The notes under the pieces are model-generated. The model saw only the letters and a program-made list of their open reading frames with translations. It did not search any database and had not been told where the DNA came from. Made by a program: the position numbers and the translations under genes. Shown here one piece after another: positions 18,502 through 27,105 of a stretch of 64,000 bases of DNA. The stretch's first letter is position 1, and every line of letters starts with the position of its first letter. This DNA is from Lysobacterales bacterium (lineage in GTDB: Bacteria > Pseudomonadota > Gammaproteobacteria > Xanthomonadales > SZUA-38), in contig JANQOZ010000109.1 of NCBI GenBank assembly GCA_028285525.1, positions 62,001 to 126,000 on the forward strand. The letters are read 5' to 3'.

Positions 18502-21027
18502 TCAGGGCGTGTCCGCGGGGTCTTCCAGGCGGACAACCCGGAAGCCGATCGAGTTGTAGCGCTGGTCCGGGTCGTAGCCTTTGGGCGCGACCAGAAACTT
18601 GGACCGCTCTCCGTCGAGCCAGGAAGTGCCGAGTACCCCGTACTGACGGCAGGAGCCGCCGCGTTCGCGCAAGCAGTCCGCGGTCCATTCCCGCACGTTG
18701 CCGTGCAGGTCGTGCACGCCGCCGGCAATCGCCGGAAAGCTTCCCCCGGGAGCGGTGAAGGGATAGCCGTCGTCGCAGTCCAGCACCTTGCGGCGGCGAA
18801 GCTGCGCGACCAGCGTCTGATCACCCCAGTTGGCGCTGCAGTCCTCCGGAGCATCACCGGCAGTCTCAAGCCACTGTTCCACGCTCGGCAGCGCGTAAGA
18901 CCTGCCGGTCTGATCGCTGAGCCACCGCGCGTAGGCGCTGGCGTCGTTCCAGTTCACGCAGACTACCGGGTGGTCACCGTCCTGCTCAAAACCCGGCTCA
19001 CGCCAGTTGCGCTTGCGGCTGGCCCGCATCCACGACTCCAGGTTGCGGCACGAAGACTCGGCGAGGTCGTAGCCGGTGGCGGCAACAAACTGCTCAAACT
19101 CGTCGACGCTCGTTTCCCGGACCGCCATGGTCACCCCGTCAGCCACGAGCATCTCGGGGCCCTCGCCGCCGTCCATCAGCTCGTCGCGCTCTACGTACGG
19201 TCCTTCCGGCTCCGGCGGCAGCGCGAGGCGCGCCAGCGCCTCAGCAATGGTCGCGTCTTCCGGCTTGAACAGCGCGGCCGCGCGATACTGGCTGCCGGCG
19301 CGGGCCCGATCGCCGACCCGTTCGGCCTCCACGGCACGCGCGATGGTCTGCTCGTAGCCGTACTCCTCTACGCTGTCCAGCGCCTCGGCTACGCTGTCGC
19401 TGAGCGTGATCTGGCGCGCGACCTGGCGCGCCCGGTTGCCCAGCGTCAGCGCGCTTTGATAGCGCCCCCGGTCGACGGCACGCTGCGCCAGACGCACGTA
19501 CCGACGAATGATCTGCTCCATACCGGCCTGCGCCACCTCGTTGTCCGGATCCAGAGACAGCGCCGACTGAAACAGGTCAAACGCATTATCGTCCGCCGGC
19601 GTGGTCAGCCGGTTGGCCGCCAGCGCGGCGCTTGCATCGTCCAGCAGCGACTGCAGCCGGGCGCGGCCCTGCGGTGTGTTGAGCAGGCTTTCGACGAGCA
19701 GCGCCTCGTCCGATTCGTCGAGATCCACCAGCACCGGCTCATCGGGCTGCGTGGAATCCACCGTCGGCAGCACGGGCAGGGGCTCCTCTTCCTCGGGCTC
19801 GACTGTGCCGTTCGCCAGCCCGGACAGGTCTTCGCTGCCCTCTACCTGCCCGGTTCCGCCGCCGGCGTCGAGTGTCGCTGGCGCGTCCTCGGAAGCCTCG
19901 GCTACGGCGAGCGCCGCGTCATCCGGGGTCTCAACATCTGCCTCGTCGGAGCCGCCGGCAAAAAACGCGGCCAGCCCTAGCAGCACTACTCCAGCGACAA
20001 GGCCAGCCAGAGCGGCAGGCGGCAGGCGCTGCAGCTTGCCACGCAGCCACGCGGTGCCCCGGCGGGCCGCCGGACCGAAACCCGACAGCCAGTCGCCCGG
20101 ACCTTTGCCAAGGGCCAGCCCTACCCAGCGCAGCCTTCCCGATTTGCTTGGCGACATCTCCGGGATGGGCAGCGGTGTTGTGACGGCCAGGTCCGGCTTT
20201 TGCTGCTCGCGACGGCGCCCGTCGCCGGTGGTCTTCTTGAGGAACCCCTCAAGCACCGCGGAGACCTCTTTCATGCTGCCGTAGCGATCGTCAGATGACT
20301 TGGCCATGCAGCGCTGAATGAGCTCCTGCCAGCGCAGAAAGCGCGGCGGCAGTTTGGGTACCGGCTCGTACACGTGGGCGTACGCCACGGCAAAGCTGTC
20401 GTCGCCTTCGTAGGGCGGTTTGCCGGACAGCGCCTCGTAGATCACGGCGCCGAGGCTGTAGATGTCGGAACGGGCGTCCACCTGCCGACCCCGGGCCTGC
20501 TCCGGGCTCATGTAGTAGCTGGTGCCCATGCTTAAGCCCGTTGCAGTCATCCTCGACGCCTCGCTGACCACCGTGGCGATGCCAAAATCAGTCAGGACGG
20601 GCTGGTCAGCGACGTCGAACATCACGTTGCCCGGCGTCACGTCACGATGAACAAAGCCGCGCTCGTGGGCGTGCTGAAGCGCGCTGCAGATCGGCAGCAG
20701 GATGCGCAGCAGCTCGCGCTCCGGCATGCCGTCGGGAATGCGCTGCTCCAGGTCACCCCCGGGCAGCAGCTGCATAGAGAAGTAGTGCAGCCGGTCTGGC
20801 GTTACGCCGACGTCGTGGATCGAGACGATATTGGGATGGTTGAGCTCAGCGATGGTGCGCGCCTCGCCGACAAAGCGGTCGGCGAACGTCCGGTCGGCCG
20901 CCAGGGCCGGCGACATCACCTTGAGCGCCACTTCGCGCTGAAGCGAGTCCTGCACGGCCAGAAAGACCGTAGCCATGCCGCCCGTTCCCAGCGTTTTTTT
21001 CAGCGTATATCCGGGGATTTGCACCAT
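18502..21027 (-). CDS. Membrane Ser/Thr protein kinase with C-terminal SUMF/FGE-like domain
   Basis: An 841-residue PknB-type kinase. The N-terminal kinase domain (about 8-265) has the glycine loop GTGGMATVF, VALKVM lysine, HRDVTPGNVMF catalytic loop, TDFGIA and SPEQARG, so it should be active. A membrane segment lies near residue 338-358; beyond it are an acidic linker, TPR-like helices (about 455-610) and a formylglycine-generating-enzyme-like fold (about 625-835: PVVCVNWNDASAYARWLS, GNVREWT, IGFRVV). The region that holds the paired active-site cysteines in true FGE reads GVLGTSWLDGE here and lacks them, so the domain is probably a binding module in the periplasm. Confidence 0.9.
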   Translation of the reverse strand: MVQIPGYTLKKTLGTGGMATVFLAVQDSLQREVALKVMSPALAADRTFADRFVGEARTIAELNHPNIVSIHDVGVTPDRLHYFSMQLLPGGDLEQRIPDGMPERELLRILLPICSALQHAHERGFVHRDVTPGNVMFDVADQPVLTDFGIATVVSEASRMTATGLSMGTSYYMSPEQARGRQVDARSDIYSLGAVIYEALSGKPPYEGDDSFAVAYAHVYEPVPKLPPRFLRWQELIQRCMAKSSDDRYGSMKEVSAVLEGFLKKTTGDGRRREQQKPDLAVTTPLPIPEMSPSKSGRLRWVGLALGKGPGDWLSGFGPAARRGTAWLRGKLQRLPPAALAGLVAGVVLLGLAAFFAGGSDEADVETPDDAALAVAEASEDAPATLDAGGGTGQVEGSEDLSGLANGTVEPEEEEPLPVLPTVDSTQPDEPVLVDLDESDEALLVESLLNTPQGRARLQSLLDDASAALAANRLTTPADDNAFDLFQSALSLDPDNEVAQAGMEQIIRRYVRLAQRAVDRGRYQSALTLGNRARQVARQITLSDSVAEALDSVEEYGYEQTIARAVEAERVGDRARAGSQYRAAALFKPEDATIAEALARLALPPEPEGPYVERDELMDGGEGPEMLVADGVTMAVRETSVDEFEQFVAATGYDLAESSCRNLESWMRASRKRNWREPGFEQDGDHPVVCVNWNDASAYARWLSDQTGRSYALPSVEQWLETAGDAPEDCSANWGDQTLVAQLRRRKVLDCDDGYPFTAPGGSFPAIAGGVHDLHGNVREWTADCLRERGGSCRQYGVLGTSWLDGERSKFLVAPKGYDPDQRYNSIGFRVVRLEDPADTP

Positions 21028-21148
21028 GACGCCCGCAAAAAGTAATCGTAGATGGCGCCTTTTGCTTCCGTGGATGGGCGCTCTAGTCTGGTATCGTCAC
21101 CAGCAACACCTTGAATTCTAGCGCATCCACGACAAGGATTTTACGCAC

Positions 21149-21490
21149 TTGGACACACTGACACCGGCACTGTTGCTTTTGCTCGGCGCCCTCGGCTACC
21201 TGTGGTTTAACGGGGTGCGGGCGCGCGAAGCGGCCGTTGCGGCGTGCCGGCACGCCTGCAGTCAGGTTCAGGTGCAGTTTCTCGATCAGACGGTCCGCCT
21301 GAGCGGGCTCGGGCTCGCCCGGGCGCCGTCGGGCAGCCTCAGTCTCCGGCGCCACTTTCGTTTCGAGTTCAGCGAGCAGGGATCGGACCGGCAGCCCGGG
21401 ATGGTGGTCCTGCTGGCCGGTCAGCCTACGCAAGTGATTTTGGACGGGGCCGCCAGCGGCCGGCTCGTCATTCCGATGGGGTCTACTTAA
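21149..21490 (+). CDS. DUF3301 family small membrane protein
   Basis: A 113-residue protein with one N-terminal membrane segment (about 5-21) and a conserved soluble tail (LSLRRHFRFEFSEQG, GQPTQVILDG) that fits DUF3301, a family found in gammaproteobacteria and of unknown function. The only credible start is the TTG at 21149, supported by AAGGA about 11 bases upstream. Its last 8 bases overlap the end of the convergent sspB gene. Confidence 0.78.
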   Translation: MDTLTPALLLLLGALGYLWFNGVRAREAAVAACRHACSQVQVQFLDQTVRLSGLGLARAPSGSLSLRRHFRFEFSEQGSDRQPGMVVLLAGQPTQVILDGAASGRLVIPMGST

Positions 21491-21881
21491 TCACCTTGAG
21501 GTGACTCTTCCCGCCATTCGGATCGTCGGTCTTGTCGTTGCTGTCCGCATCATCAGTCAGCGAGCTGTCTGCCTCGTCAGCGGCAAACATCATGCCGTGG
21601 CCGTTTTCTTTCGCGTAGACGGCCAGGACCGCCGAGACCGGCAGATAGACGTTGCGAGCGGCGCCGGAAAAGCGCGCGGAGAACGTCACGGCATCGTTGC
21701 CGAGCACCATGTCCTGCACGGCGTGTGGCGCCATGTTGAGCACAATCCGGCCGTCCTTGATGCCCTGAGGGGGCACGTCGACGCCGTCGATGGTCACGTC
21801 AGCCAGCAGATAGGGCGTCAGATCGCAGTCGACGATCCAGTCGTACAGGGCTCGGATCAGGTACGGGCGGGATGAGATCAT
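21483..21881 (-). CDS. sspB: ClpXP adaptor SspB
   Basis: A 132-residue stringent-starvation protein B, the adaptor that brings ssrA-tagged proteins to ClpXP. The substrate-binding core (about 5-105; RPYLIRALYDWIVD, ARFSGAARNVYLPVSAVLAVYAKENG split between strands) is followed by an acidic disordered linker and a C-terminal HLKVIK, which fits the short ClpX-docking tail. It overlaps sspA by 4 bases (ATGA), so translation is probably coupled. Confidence 0.95.
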   Translation of the reverse strand: MISSRPYLIRALYDWIVDCDLTPYLLADVTIDGVDVPPQGIKDGRIVLNMAPHAVQDMVLGNDAVTFSARFSGAARNVYLPVSAVLAVYAKENGHGMMFAADEADSSLTDDADSNDKTDDPNGGKSHLKVIK

Positions 21882-22510
21882 CCGCGCATTTGGAGCTCTT
21901 CTTCCGACAGGCTGGCGCGGAACGACGGGCGCTCAAAGAGCTGCTCGGCGTATTTTTTGACCGACGCGGCCTGGCGCGGCAGCTTGATGCCGAAATGCTC
22001 CAGGCGCCAAAGGAGGGGCGCCACGGCGCAGTCCACCAGCGTCAGCTCGTCGTGGAGGAAAAACGTTGCGGCCTTGAAGACGTCGTTTGAGGTCACCAGG
22101 GCCTCGGTGAGGTGCTTTCGCGCCGACTCGTGTTTCCGGCGGTCGCTGGCTTCGAGCTTTGCCGCCAACGTGTACCAGTCTTTCATCAGCCGGTGCATGG
22201 CGAGACGCAGCCGGGCGCGCGAAACCGGGTCAACCGGCATCAGCGGCGGATGCGGGTAACGCTCGTCGAGATATTCGGTGATCACGCCCGCGTCGTACAG
22301 CACGAGGTCGCGGTCGAGCAGGGTCGGAATGGTCTGGTAGGGGTTGAGGTCGATCAGGTCTTCGGGCGGCTGGGCGGGGTCTACGTCCACCACCTCAACG
22401 TTGATGCCCTTTTCCGCCAGCACGCATCGCACGCGGTGGCTCTGCAGTGACGTTGGTGAAGAAAACAGCGCCATCACCGAGCGGCCTCGCGCCGCAACTG
22501 ACACATTCAT
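21878..22510 (-). CDS. sspA: Stringent starvation protein A (GST-like RNA polymerase-associated)
   Basis: About 210 residues with a glutathione-S-transferase fold that does not act as a transferase. In E. coli it binds RNA polymerase during starvation and acid stress. Family phrases are clear: SVMALFSSPTS, CVLAEKG, PPEDLIDLNPYQTIPTL, EYLDERYPHPPLMPVDP, DWYTL and APLLWRLEHFGI. ATG 22510 (MNVSV) fits the usual N-terminus; another ATG lies at 22522. It is followed by sspB with a 4-base overlap and lies 97 bases after petC, with a strong hairpin between them. Confidence 0.95.
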   Translation of the reverse strand: MNVSVAARGRSVMALFSSPTSLQSHRVRCVLAEKGINVEVVDVDPAQPPEDLIDLNPYQTIPTLLDRDLVLYDAGVITEYLDERYPHPPLMPVDPVSRARLRLAMHRLMKDWYTLAAKLEASDRRKHESARKHLTEALVTSNDVFKAATFFLHDELTLVDCAVAPLLWRLEHFGIKLPRQAASVKKYAEQLFERPSFRASLSEEELQMRG

Positions 22511-22580
22511 TATTCTTTTCATCCCCTCGTTTGTGCCGCCGGCAACGCCTGCGCGACGATATAGGATACCAATTTCGTCA

Positions 22581-22601
22581 GGGGCCGGCTCGGCCGGCCC
22601 C
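22581..22601. other. Perfect 9-bp GC hairpin between petC and sspA
   Basis: GGGGCCGGC and GCCGGCCCC pair perfectly around a 3-base loop. In the minus-strand transcript the hairpin lies after the petC stop and before sspA. No U-run follows, so it is not a standard intrinsic terminator. It could stabilise the petABC transcript end, slow polymerase, or be part of a Rho-dependent end. Confidence 0.6.
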
Positions 22602-22618
22602 CAGCGGATCGGTAACCT

Positions 22619-23380
22619 TTACTTGACGTCTTTCCAGAATTCCTTCTTGAGCAGGTAGGCCACGAAGGTGAACAGCGCCAGGTATAGCAGAACCCAGATG
22701 CCAAGAGACTCCCGCTGCAGCTTGGCCGGCTCGCCGAGATACTCGAGGTAAGACACCAGGTCGAGCATCGTCTGGTCGAACTCCTCTTCGGTCATCGTGC
22801 CTTCGGTGACCTGCTCAAAGCCGACCAGCACCTTCTCCTCAGCGCCGTCTTCTTTCTCGTGCGTCTCATACACGGCCTTGCGAACGCCCTGCATTTCCCA
22901 GAAAACGTTGGGCATGTTGGCGTTGGGGTAAGCCTTGTTGTTCCAGCCGATCGGCCGCGACGGGTCGATGTAGAACTGACGCAGATAGGTGTAGAGCCAG
23001 TCGACGCCGCGCGAGCGCGCCACAACCGACAGGTCCGGCGCCTGGGCGCCCAGCCACACCTGCTGATCCGCACCGTCCATTGCCGACAGGATCACATCCC
23101 CGACTTTGGCGTCGTTGAAGATCAGGTTTTCTTCGATCTGCTCTTCGGTCAGCCCGAGATCTTCGCCGAGACGGCTGTAACGCATGTACTGAGAGCCGTG
23201 ACAGCCCTGGCAGTAGTTGACGAACAGCTTCGCTCCGCGCTGAAGCGCAGCGATGTTGCTCACGTCGGTCTGGGCGTGGTCGAGATCGACATCACCCGCA
23301 GCGATCACGGCGCCGGCGGCAGCCAGGGCCAGCAGGGCGCTGCTGACCAGCACCCTGCCCTTCACGATAGTCCGCTTCAT
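22619..23380 (-). CDS. petC: Ubiquinol-cytochrome c reductase, cytochrome c1
   Basis: A 253-residue haem subunit of the bc1 complex. A leader/anchor region (about 10-27) is followed by the haem site CQGCH (near residue 56) and the SQYMRYSRL phrase typical of c1. A C-terminal membrane anchor (about 228-245) ends in KKEFWKDVK. It passes electrons from the Rieske centre to soluble cytochrome c. Its start overlaps the petB stop by 4 bases (ATGA). It is the last gene of petA-petB-petC. Confidence 0.96.
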   Translation of the reverse strand: MKRTIVKGRVLVSSALLALAAAGAVIAAGDVDLDHAQTDVSNIAALQRGAKLFVNYCQGCHGSQYMRYSRLGEDLGLTEEQIEENLIFNDAKVGDVILSAMDGADQQVWLGAQAPDLSVVARSRGVDWLYTYLRQFYIDPSRPIGWNNKAYPNANMPNVFWEMQGVRKAVYETHEKEDGAEEKVLVGFEQVTEGTMTEEEFDQTMLDLVSYLEYLGEPAKLQRESLGIWVLLYLALFTFVAYLLKKEFWKDVK

Positions 23381-24621
23381 GAGGTGACCCTCTCCGGCAC
23401 GGGCTTGGTTTCACCCATCGTCGTCCACCAGGGCATCAGCAGGAAGAACGCGAAGTAGTACAGCGTAAAGACCCGCGCCAGGATGGTTTGCAGCGTGCTG
23501 CCGGTTTGCGCACCGAGCCAGCCGAGCCACACAAACGAGACGGCGAAGATGGCGTACAGCACCTTGGTCAGCATCGGCCGGTACCGGATCGAGCGCACCG
23601 GGCTGCGATCCAGCCAGGGCACTGCGAACAGGATCATGACCGCGCCGCCCATCACGAGCACGCCCATCAGCTTGTCGGGAATCGCCCGCAGCATCGCGTA
23701 GTACGGCGTGAAGTACCAGACCGGCTTGATGTGCTCAGGCGTCACCAGCGGGTTGGCCGGCACGAAGTTATCGTGCTCCAGGAACCAGCCACCCATCTCC
23801 GGTGCAAAGAAGATGATGAACGCGAACAGCAGCAGGAAGAAGCCGACGCCCACCAGATCCTTCACGGTGTAGTAGGGGTGGAACGCAATACCGTCCAGCG
23901 GCTTGCCGTTCTCGTCCTTCTTCTTCTTGATGTCGATGCCGTCAGGGTTGTTGGAACCCACTTCGTGCAGCGCCAGGATATGCAGCGCAATCAACGCGAT
24001 CAGCGCCAGCGGCAGCGCCACCACGTGCAGCGCGAAGAAGCGGTTCAGCGTGGCGTCCGAGACCAGGTAGTCGCCGCGGATCCACTCGGCCAGCCCCTCA
24101 CCGACAAACGGTATGGCGCCAAAGAGCGAGATGATCACCTGCGCACCCCAGTAAGACATCTGCCCCCACGGCAGTACATAGCCCATGAACGCTTCGGCCA
24201 TCAGCAGCAGGAAGATCACCACGCCGAAGACCCAGATGAGTTCACGCGGCTTCTGGTACGAACCGTAGATCAGGCCGCGGAACATGTGGAGGTACACCAC
24301 TACAAAGAAGAGCGAGGCGCCGGTCGAGTGCATGTAGCGCACCAGCCAGCCCCACGGCACATCGCGCATGATGTACTCCACGGAAGCGAAGGCCTCCGCG
24401 GCGCTGGTCTTGTAGTGCATCGTCAGCCAGATGCCGGTCACCAGCTGGTTGACCAGCACCAGCAGCGCCAGGGAACCGAAGTAATACCAGATGTTGAAAT
24501 TCTTCGGCGCCCAGTACTGTCCGAGGTGCTTGTTCCAGGCGTCTACGACCGGCAGACGCTGGTCGACCCAGCTCAGGCCGTCGCTCAACGCTCGAACGAC
24601 TGGTCCATTTGCTTCTTTCAT
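23377..24621 (-). CDS. petB: Ubiquinol-cytochrome c reductase, cytochrome b
   Basis: A 414-residue, multi-span haem b subunit of bc1 with quinol-oxidising and quinone-reducing sites. Haem-ligand helices are visible (WLVRYMHSTGASLFF and FFALHVVALPLALIALIALHILALHE read in two parts). The Qo-site PEWY motif reads PVWY here (HIKPVWYFTPYY); this variant is known among beta- and gammaproteobacteria, so it does not imply loss of function. It overlaps petA by one base (TAATG) and petC by four. Confidence 0.96.
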   Translation of the reverse strand: MKEANGPVVRALSDGLSWVDQRLPVVDAWNKHLGQYWAPKNFNIWYYFGSLALLVLVNQLVTGIWLTMHYKTSAAEAFASVEYIMRDVPWGWLVRYMHSTGASLFFVVVYLHMFRGLIYGSYQKPRELIWVFGVVIFLLLMAEAFMGYVLPWGQMSYWGAQVIISLFGAIPFVGEGLAEWIRGDYLVSDATLNRFFALHVVALPLALIALIALHILALHEVGSNNPDGIDIKKKKDENGKPLDGIAFHPYYTVKDLVGVGFFLLLFAFIIFFAPEMGGWFLEHDNFVPANPLVTPEHIKPVWYFTPYYAMLRAIPDKLMGVLVMGGAVMILFAVPWLDRSPVRSIRYRPMLTKVLYAIFAVSFVWLGWLGAQTGSTLQTILARVFTLYYFAFFLLMPWWTTMGETKPVPERVTS

Positions 24622-25220
24622 TACGCGGCTCCTTCCGGGTTCACGCCAATCAGCAGGCGTGATGAATCAAGATAGGTATGAGGCGGTACCTTCAGGTTTG
24701 CCGGCGCCGGAACGCCAGAGAAAACCCGGCCCGCCAGATCGAAGCGGCTGTTGTGGCAGGGGCAGAAGAACCCGCCCTTCCAATCTGAGTCGAAAGGCTG
24801 CGCCGTCATCTCGGGGATGAATTTCGGCGAGCAGCCGAGGTGGGTGCAGATACCCACGAGCACGAGCATCTCCGGCTTGACGGAGCGGTACTCGTTGTTA
24901 GCGTATTCGGGCTGCTGGTCTGTGTTTTCCGAATCTGGATCCTGCAGTCGCTCGCGAACCTGCGGCAGGCCGTCCAGCATGGGCTTCGTCCGGTTGACAA
25001 TCCATACCGGCTGTCCGCGCCATTCGACCTGCAGCAGCTGGCCGGGTTCGAGCTTGTCGACGACAACCTCTACCGGTGCGCCGGCTGCTTTCGCCTTAGC
25101 GCTGGGCTCCCACATTTTGATAAACGGAACGGCAGCGCCCGCGGCACCCACGCCGCCGACTACAACCATACTGCCCGTCAGGAACTTACGTCGGCCCTGA
25201 TCCACGCCTTCGTTAGACAT
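24621..25220 (-). CDS. petA: Rieske iron-sulfur subunit of cytochrome bc1
   Basis: A 199-residue Rieske protein. It has a Tat-type N-terminal anchor (GRRKFLTGSMVVVGGVG) and the two cluster-binding boxes CTHLGCSPKF and CPCHNSRFDLAG, which provide two Cys and two His ligands. Its 2Fe-2S centre takes an electron from ubiquinol at the Qo site. A GGAG lies 6-9 bases before the ATG. First gene of the petABC operon; divergent from degS. Confidence 0.96.
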   Translation of the reverse strand: MSNEGVDQGRRKFLTGSMVVVGGVGAAGAAVPFIKMWEPSAKAKAAGAPVEVVVDKLEPGQLLQVEWRGQPVWIVNRTKPMLDGLPQVRERLQDPDSENTDQQPEYANNEYRSVKPEMLVLVGICTHLGCSPKFIPEMTAQPFDSDWKGGFFCPCHNSRFDLAGRVFSGVPAPANLKVPPHTYLDSSRLLIGVNPEGAA

Positions 25221-25351
25221 GCTTTCTCCAGAAAATCGGGTAAAAAAAAGGGAAGCGCCAGCATCCCAACCGCCAATTGTAACGACTCAAGTCAGCTCAA
25301 GTCCACGACATTAGAACGATTTAACAGTCAATTTCGCGTAAAATCTCAATC

Positions 25352-26524
25352 ATGGGAGCTACGGCAAAACTCACGCTATTCTTCGGAAAAGCCGTTACCG
25401 TCGGCCTCGCGCTCGCCGCGGTGGCCATTCTTTCCCGGCAATACCTGCTGGGACCATCCGCCGAGGCAAACGTTGCCTCGACCGCGTCACCCCCGACCAT
25501 CCGCTCATTTTCCGAAGCGGTGGCCATCGCCGCGCCAGCCGTGGTTAACGTTTACGTCGATCGAATACAGCTAAGGCAGCGCCAATCGCTGGTACCCCGG
25601 GACCCACAGTTTCAGCGTTTTGCCGGCGGAACTTTACTGTCCACCCAGCTCATCAACCGTCAGGTGCTCGGCTCCGGCGTCATCCTGCGCGAGGACGGCA
25701 TCATCGTGACGAACTTTCATGTGGTGTTTGAGGCCGACAATATCAACGTGGCGCTGTGGGACGGGCGGGTCACGCAGGCCCGGGTCATTGGCGTCGACGA
25801 GGAAACCGACCTGGCGCTGCTGAAGGTCGACTACGACAACCTCCCGACGCTGGAGACGCCCGACCAGCCGCTCCTGGTGGGCGACGTGGTGCTGGCGATC
25901 GGCAATCCGCTGGGCCTGGGCAAAACCGTCACCATGGGTATTGTGAGCGCCACCGGTCGTTCGGACCTGAAGGTCAGTCTGTACGAGACGCTGATTCAGA
26001 CCGACGCGGCCATCAACGAGGGCAACTCGGGCGGCGCGCTCATCAATCCCGATGGGCGCATCGTTGGGATCAACACCGCGGTCGGGACACTACGCAATCG
26101 CAACCCCAACGAAGCCCCCCAGAACGCGGAGGGCATCAGCTTTGCGATCCCGATTGAGACCGTTCTGTCTGTAGCCAATACGCTCATCGAAGACGGGGTC
26201 ATCGTGCGTGGCTGGCTCGGCACCGTGCTCAGCGACAGCGCCAACCGCGCGACCCGCCGGGCGGCAGGCGTGCCGGGCGTTACGGTTGTCGGCGTGTATC
26301 AAGGTGAACCGGCCGAGGCGGCGGGTCTGCAGGCGGGCGACTACATCACCCGCATGGACGGGCAGTCGGTGAGCGATCGCGTCACGGCCTACCGGCTGAT
26401 CGCCAACACCCTGCCGGGCACCCGCATGTCCATCGAGTACTGGCGCGACGGCCAGCAGTTTGTCACCGAAGCGGACATCGTGCTCCGCACGCCCGCAACC
26501 AACAAGCTGCCACCCTCGGGCTGA
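25352..26524 (+). CDS. degS: DegS/AlgW-type HtrA serine protease
   Basis: A 390-residue periplasmic protease held by one N-terminal membrane segment (about 10-27), with a trypsin-like domain and a single PDZ domain (about 285-375). The catalytic triad is His123 (TNFHVV), Asp153 (EETDLALL) and Ser226 (NEGNSGGAL). One PDZ domain plus an uncleaved anchor is the DegS/AlgW layout: the enzyme that starts RseA cleavage in the sigma-E envelope stress response. No rseAB genes are near. The start has no clear ribosome site and the upstream region is AT-rich for this genome. Confidence 0.9.
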   Translation: MGATAKLTLFFGKAVTVGLALAAVAILSRQYLLGPSAEANVASTASPPTIRSFSEAVAIAAPAVVNVYVDRIQLRQRQSLVPRDPQFQRFAGGTLLSTQLINRQVLGSGVILREDGIIVTNFHVVFEADNINVALWDGRVTQARVIGVDEETDLALLKVDYDNLPTLETPDQPLLVGDVVLAIGNPLGLGKTVTMGIVSATGRSDLKVSLYETLIQTDAAINEGNSGGALINPDGRIVGINTAVGTLRNRNPNEAPQNAEGISFAIPIETVLSVANTLIEDGVIVRGWLGTVLSDSANRATRRAAGVPGVTVVGVYQGEPAEAAGLQAGDYITRMDGQSVSDRVTAYRLIANTLPGTRMSIEYWRDGQQFVTEADIVLRTPATNKLPPSG

Positions 26525-26545
26525 GTCGGCAGGACTCAGGTTTTA
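26521..26545 (+). terminator. Weak terminator shared by convergent degS and dcd
   Basis: CTGAGTC and GACTCAG (26521-26527 and 26533-26539) form a 7-bp stem with a 5-base loop, followed on the plus strand by GTTTTA. The stem contains the stop codons of both degS and the opposing dcd gene. The short T-run makes it a weak intrinsic terminator for degS; there is no T-run on the dcd side. Confidence 0.45.
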
Positions 26546-27105
26546 GGCAGGGTGACGCCTCGCTGCCCCTGGTACTTCCCGCCACGATCCTTATATGAGG
26601 TTTCGCAGGGCTGGTCGGACTCAAAAAACAGCATCTGCGCGACGCCCTCGTTGGCGTAAATCTTTGCCGGCAGCGGCGTGGTGTTGGAAAACTCCAGCGT
26701 CACGTGGCCCTCCCATTCAGGCTCAAGCGGCGTCACGTTCACGATAATGCCGCAGCGCGCGTAGGTGGACTTGCCCAGACAGACGGTCAGCACGCTGCGC
26801 GGAATCCGGAAGTACTCAACGGTGCGTGCCAGCGCAAAAGAATTGGGCGGGATGATGCAGCAGTCGCCGGTGAAGTCCACGAAGCTGGCCTGGTCAAATG
26901 CCTTGGGGTCGACCACCGCCGCGTTGATGTTGGTAAAGATCTTGAACTCTGGGGCGCAGCGCACGTCGTAGCCGTAGCTCGAGGTGCCGTAGGAGACGAT
27001 ACGGTGCCCGTCTTCTCCCTGGCGGACCTGACCGGGCTCAAACGGCTCGATCATTCCGTGCTCTTGCGCCATCCGGCGAATCCAGTGGTCGGCCTTGATA
27101 CTCAT
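26536..27105 (-). CDS. dcd: dCTP deaminase
   Basis: A 189-residue homotrimeric enzyme that deaminates dCTP to dUTP for dTTP synthesis. The family core is complete: [37 protein letters not shown] and [16 protein letters not shown], including the catalytic Glu of the last block. The length matches the E. coli protein (193). Its ATG overlaps the stop of apbC by one base (TGATG), so the two are translated together. Confidence 0.97.
   Translation of the reverse strand: MSIKADHWIRRMAQEHGMIEPFEPGQVRQGEDGHRIVSYGTSSYGYDVRCAPEFKIFTNINAAVVDPKAFDQASFVDFTGDCCIIPPNSFALARTVEYFRIPRSVLTVCLGKSTYARCGIIVNVTPLEPEWEGHVTLEFSNTTPLPAKIYANEGVAQMLFFESDQPCETSYKDRGGKYQGQRGVTLPKT

Noticed and set aside
18454-19980. 508-codon plus-strand frame
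   Set aside because: Antisense to the Ser/Thr kinase C-terminal half; no domain features.
18502-20400. Active formylglycine-generating enzyme in the kinase tail
   Set aside because: The needed cysteine pair is missing, so only the fold is claimed.
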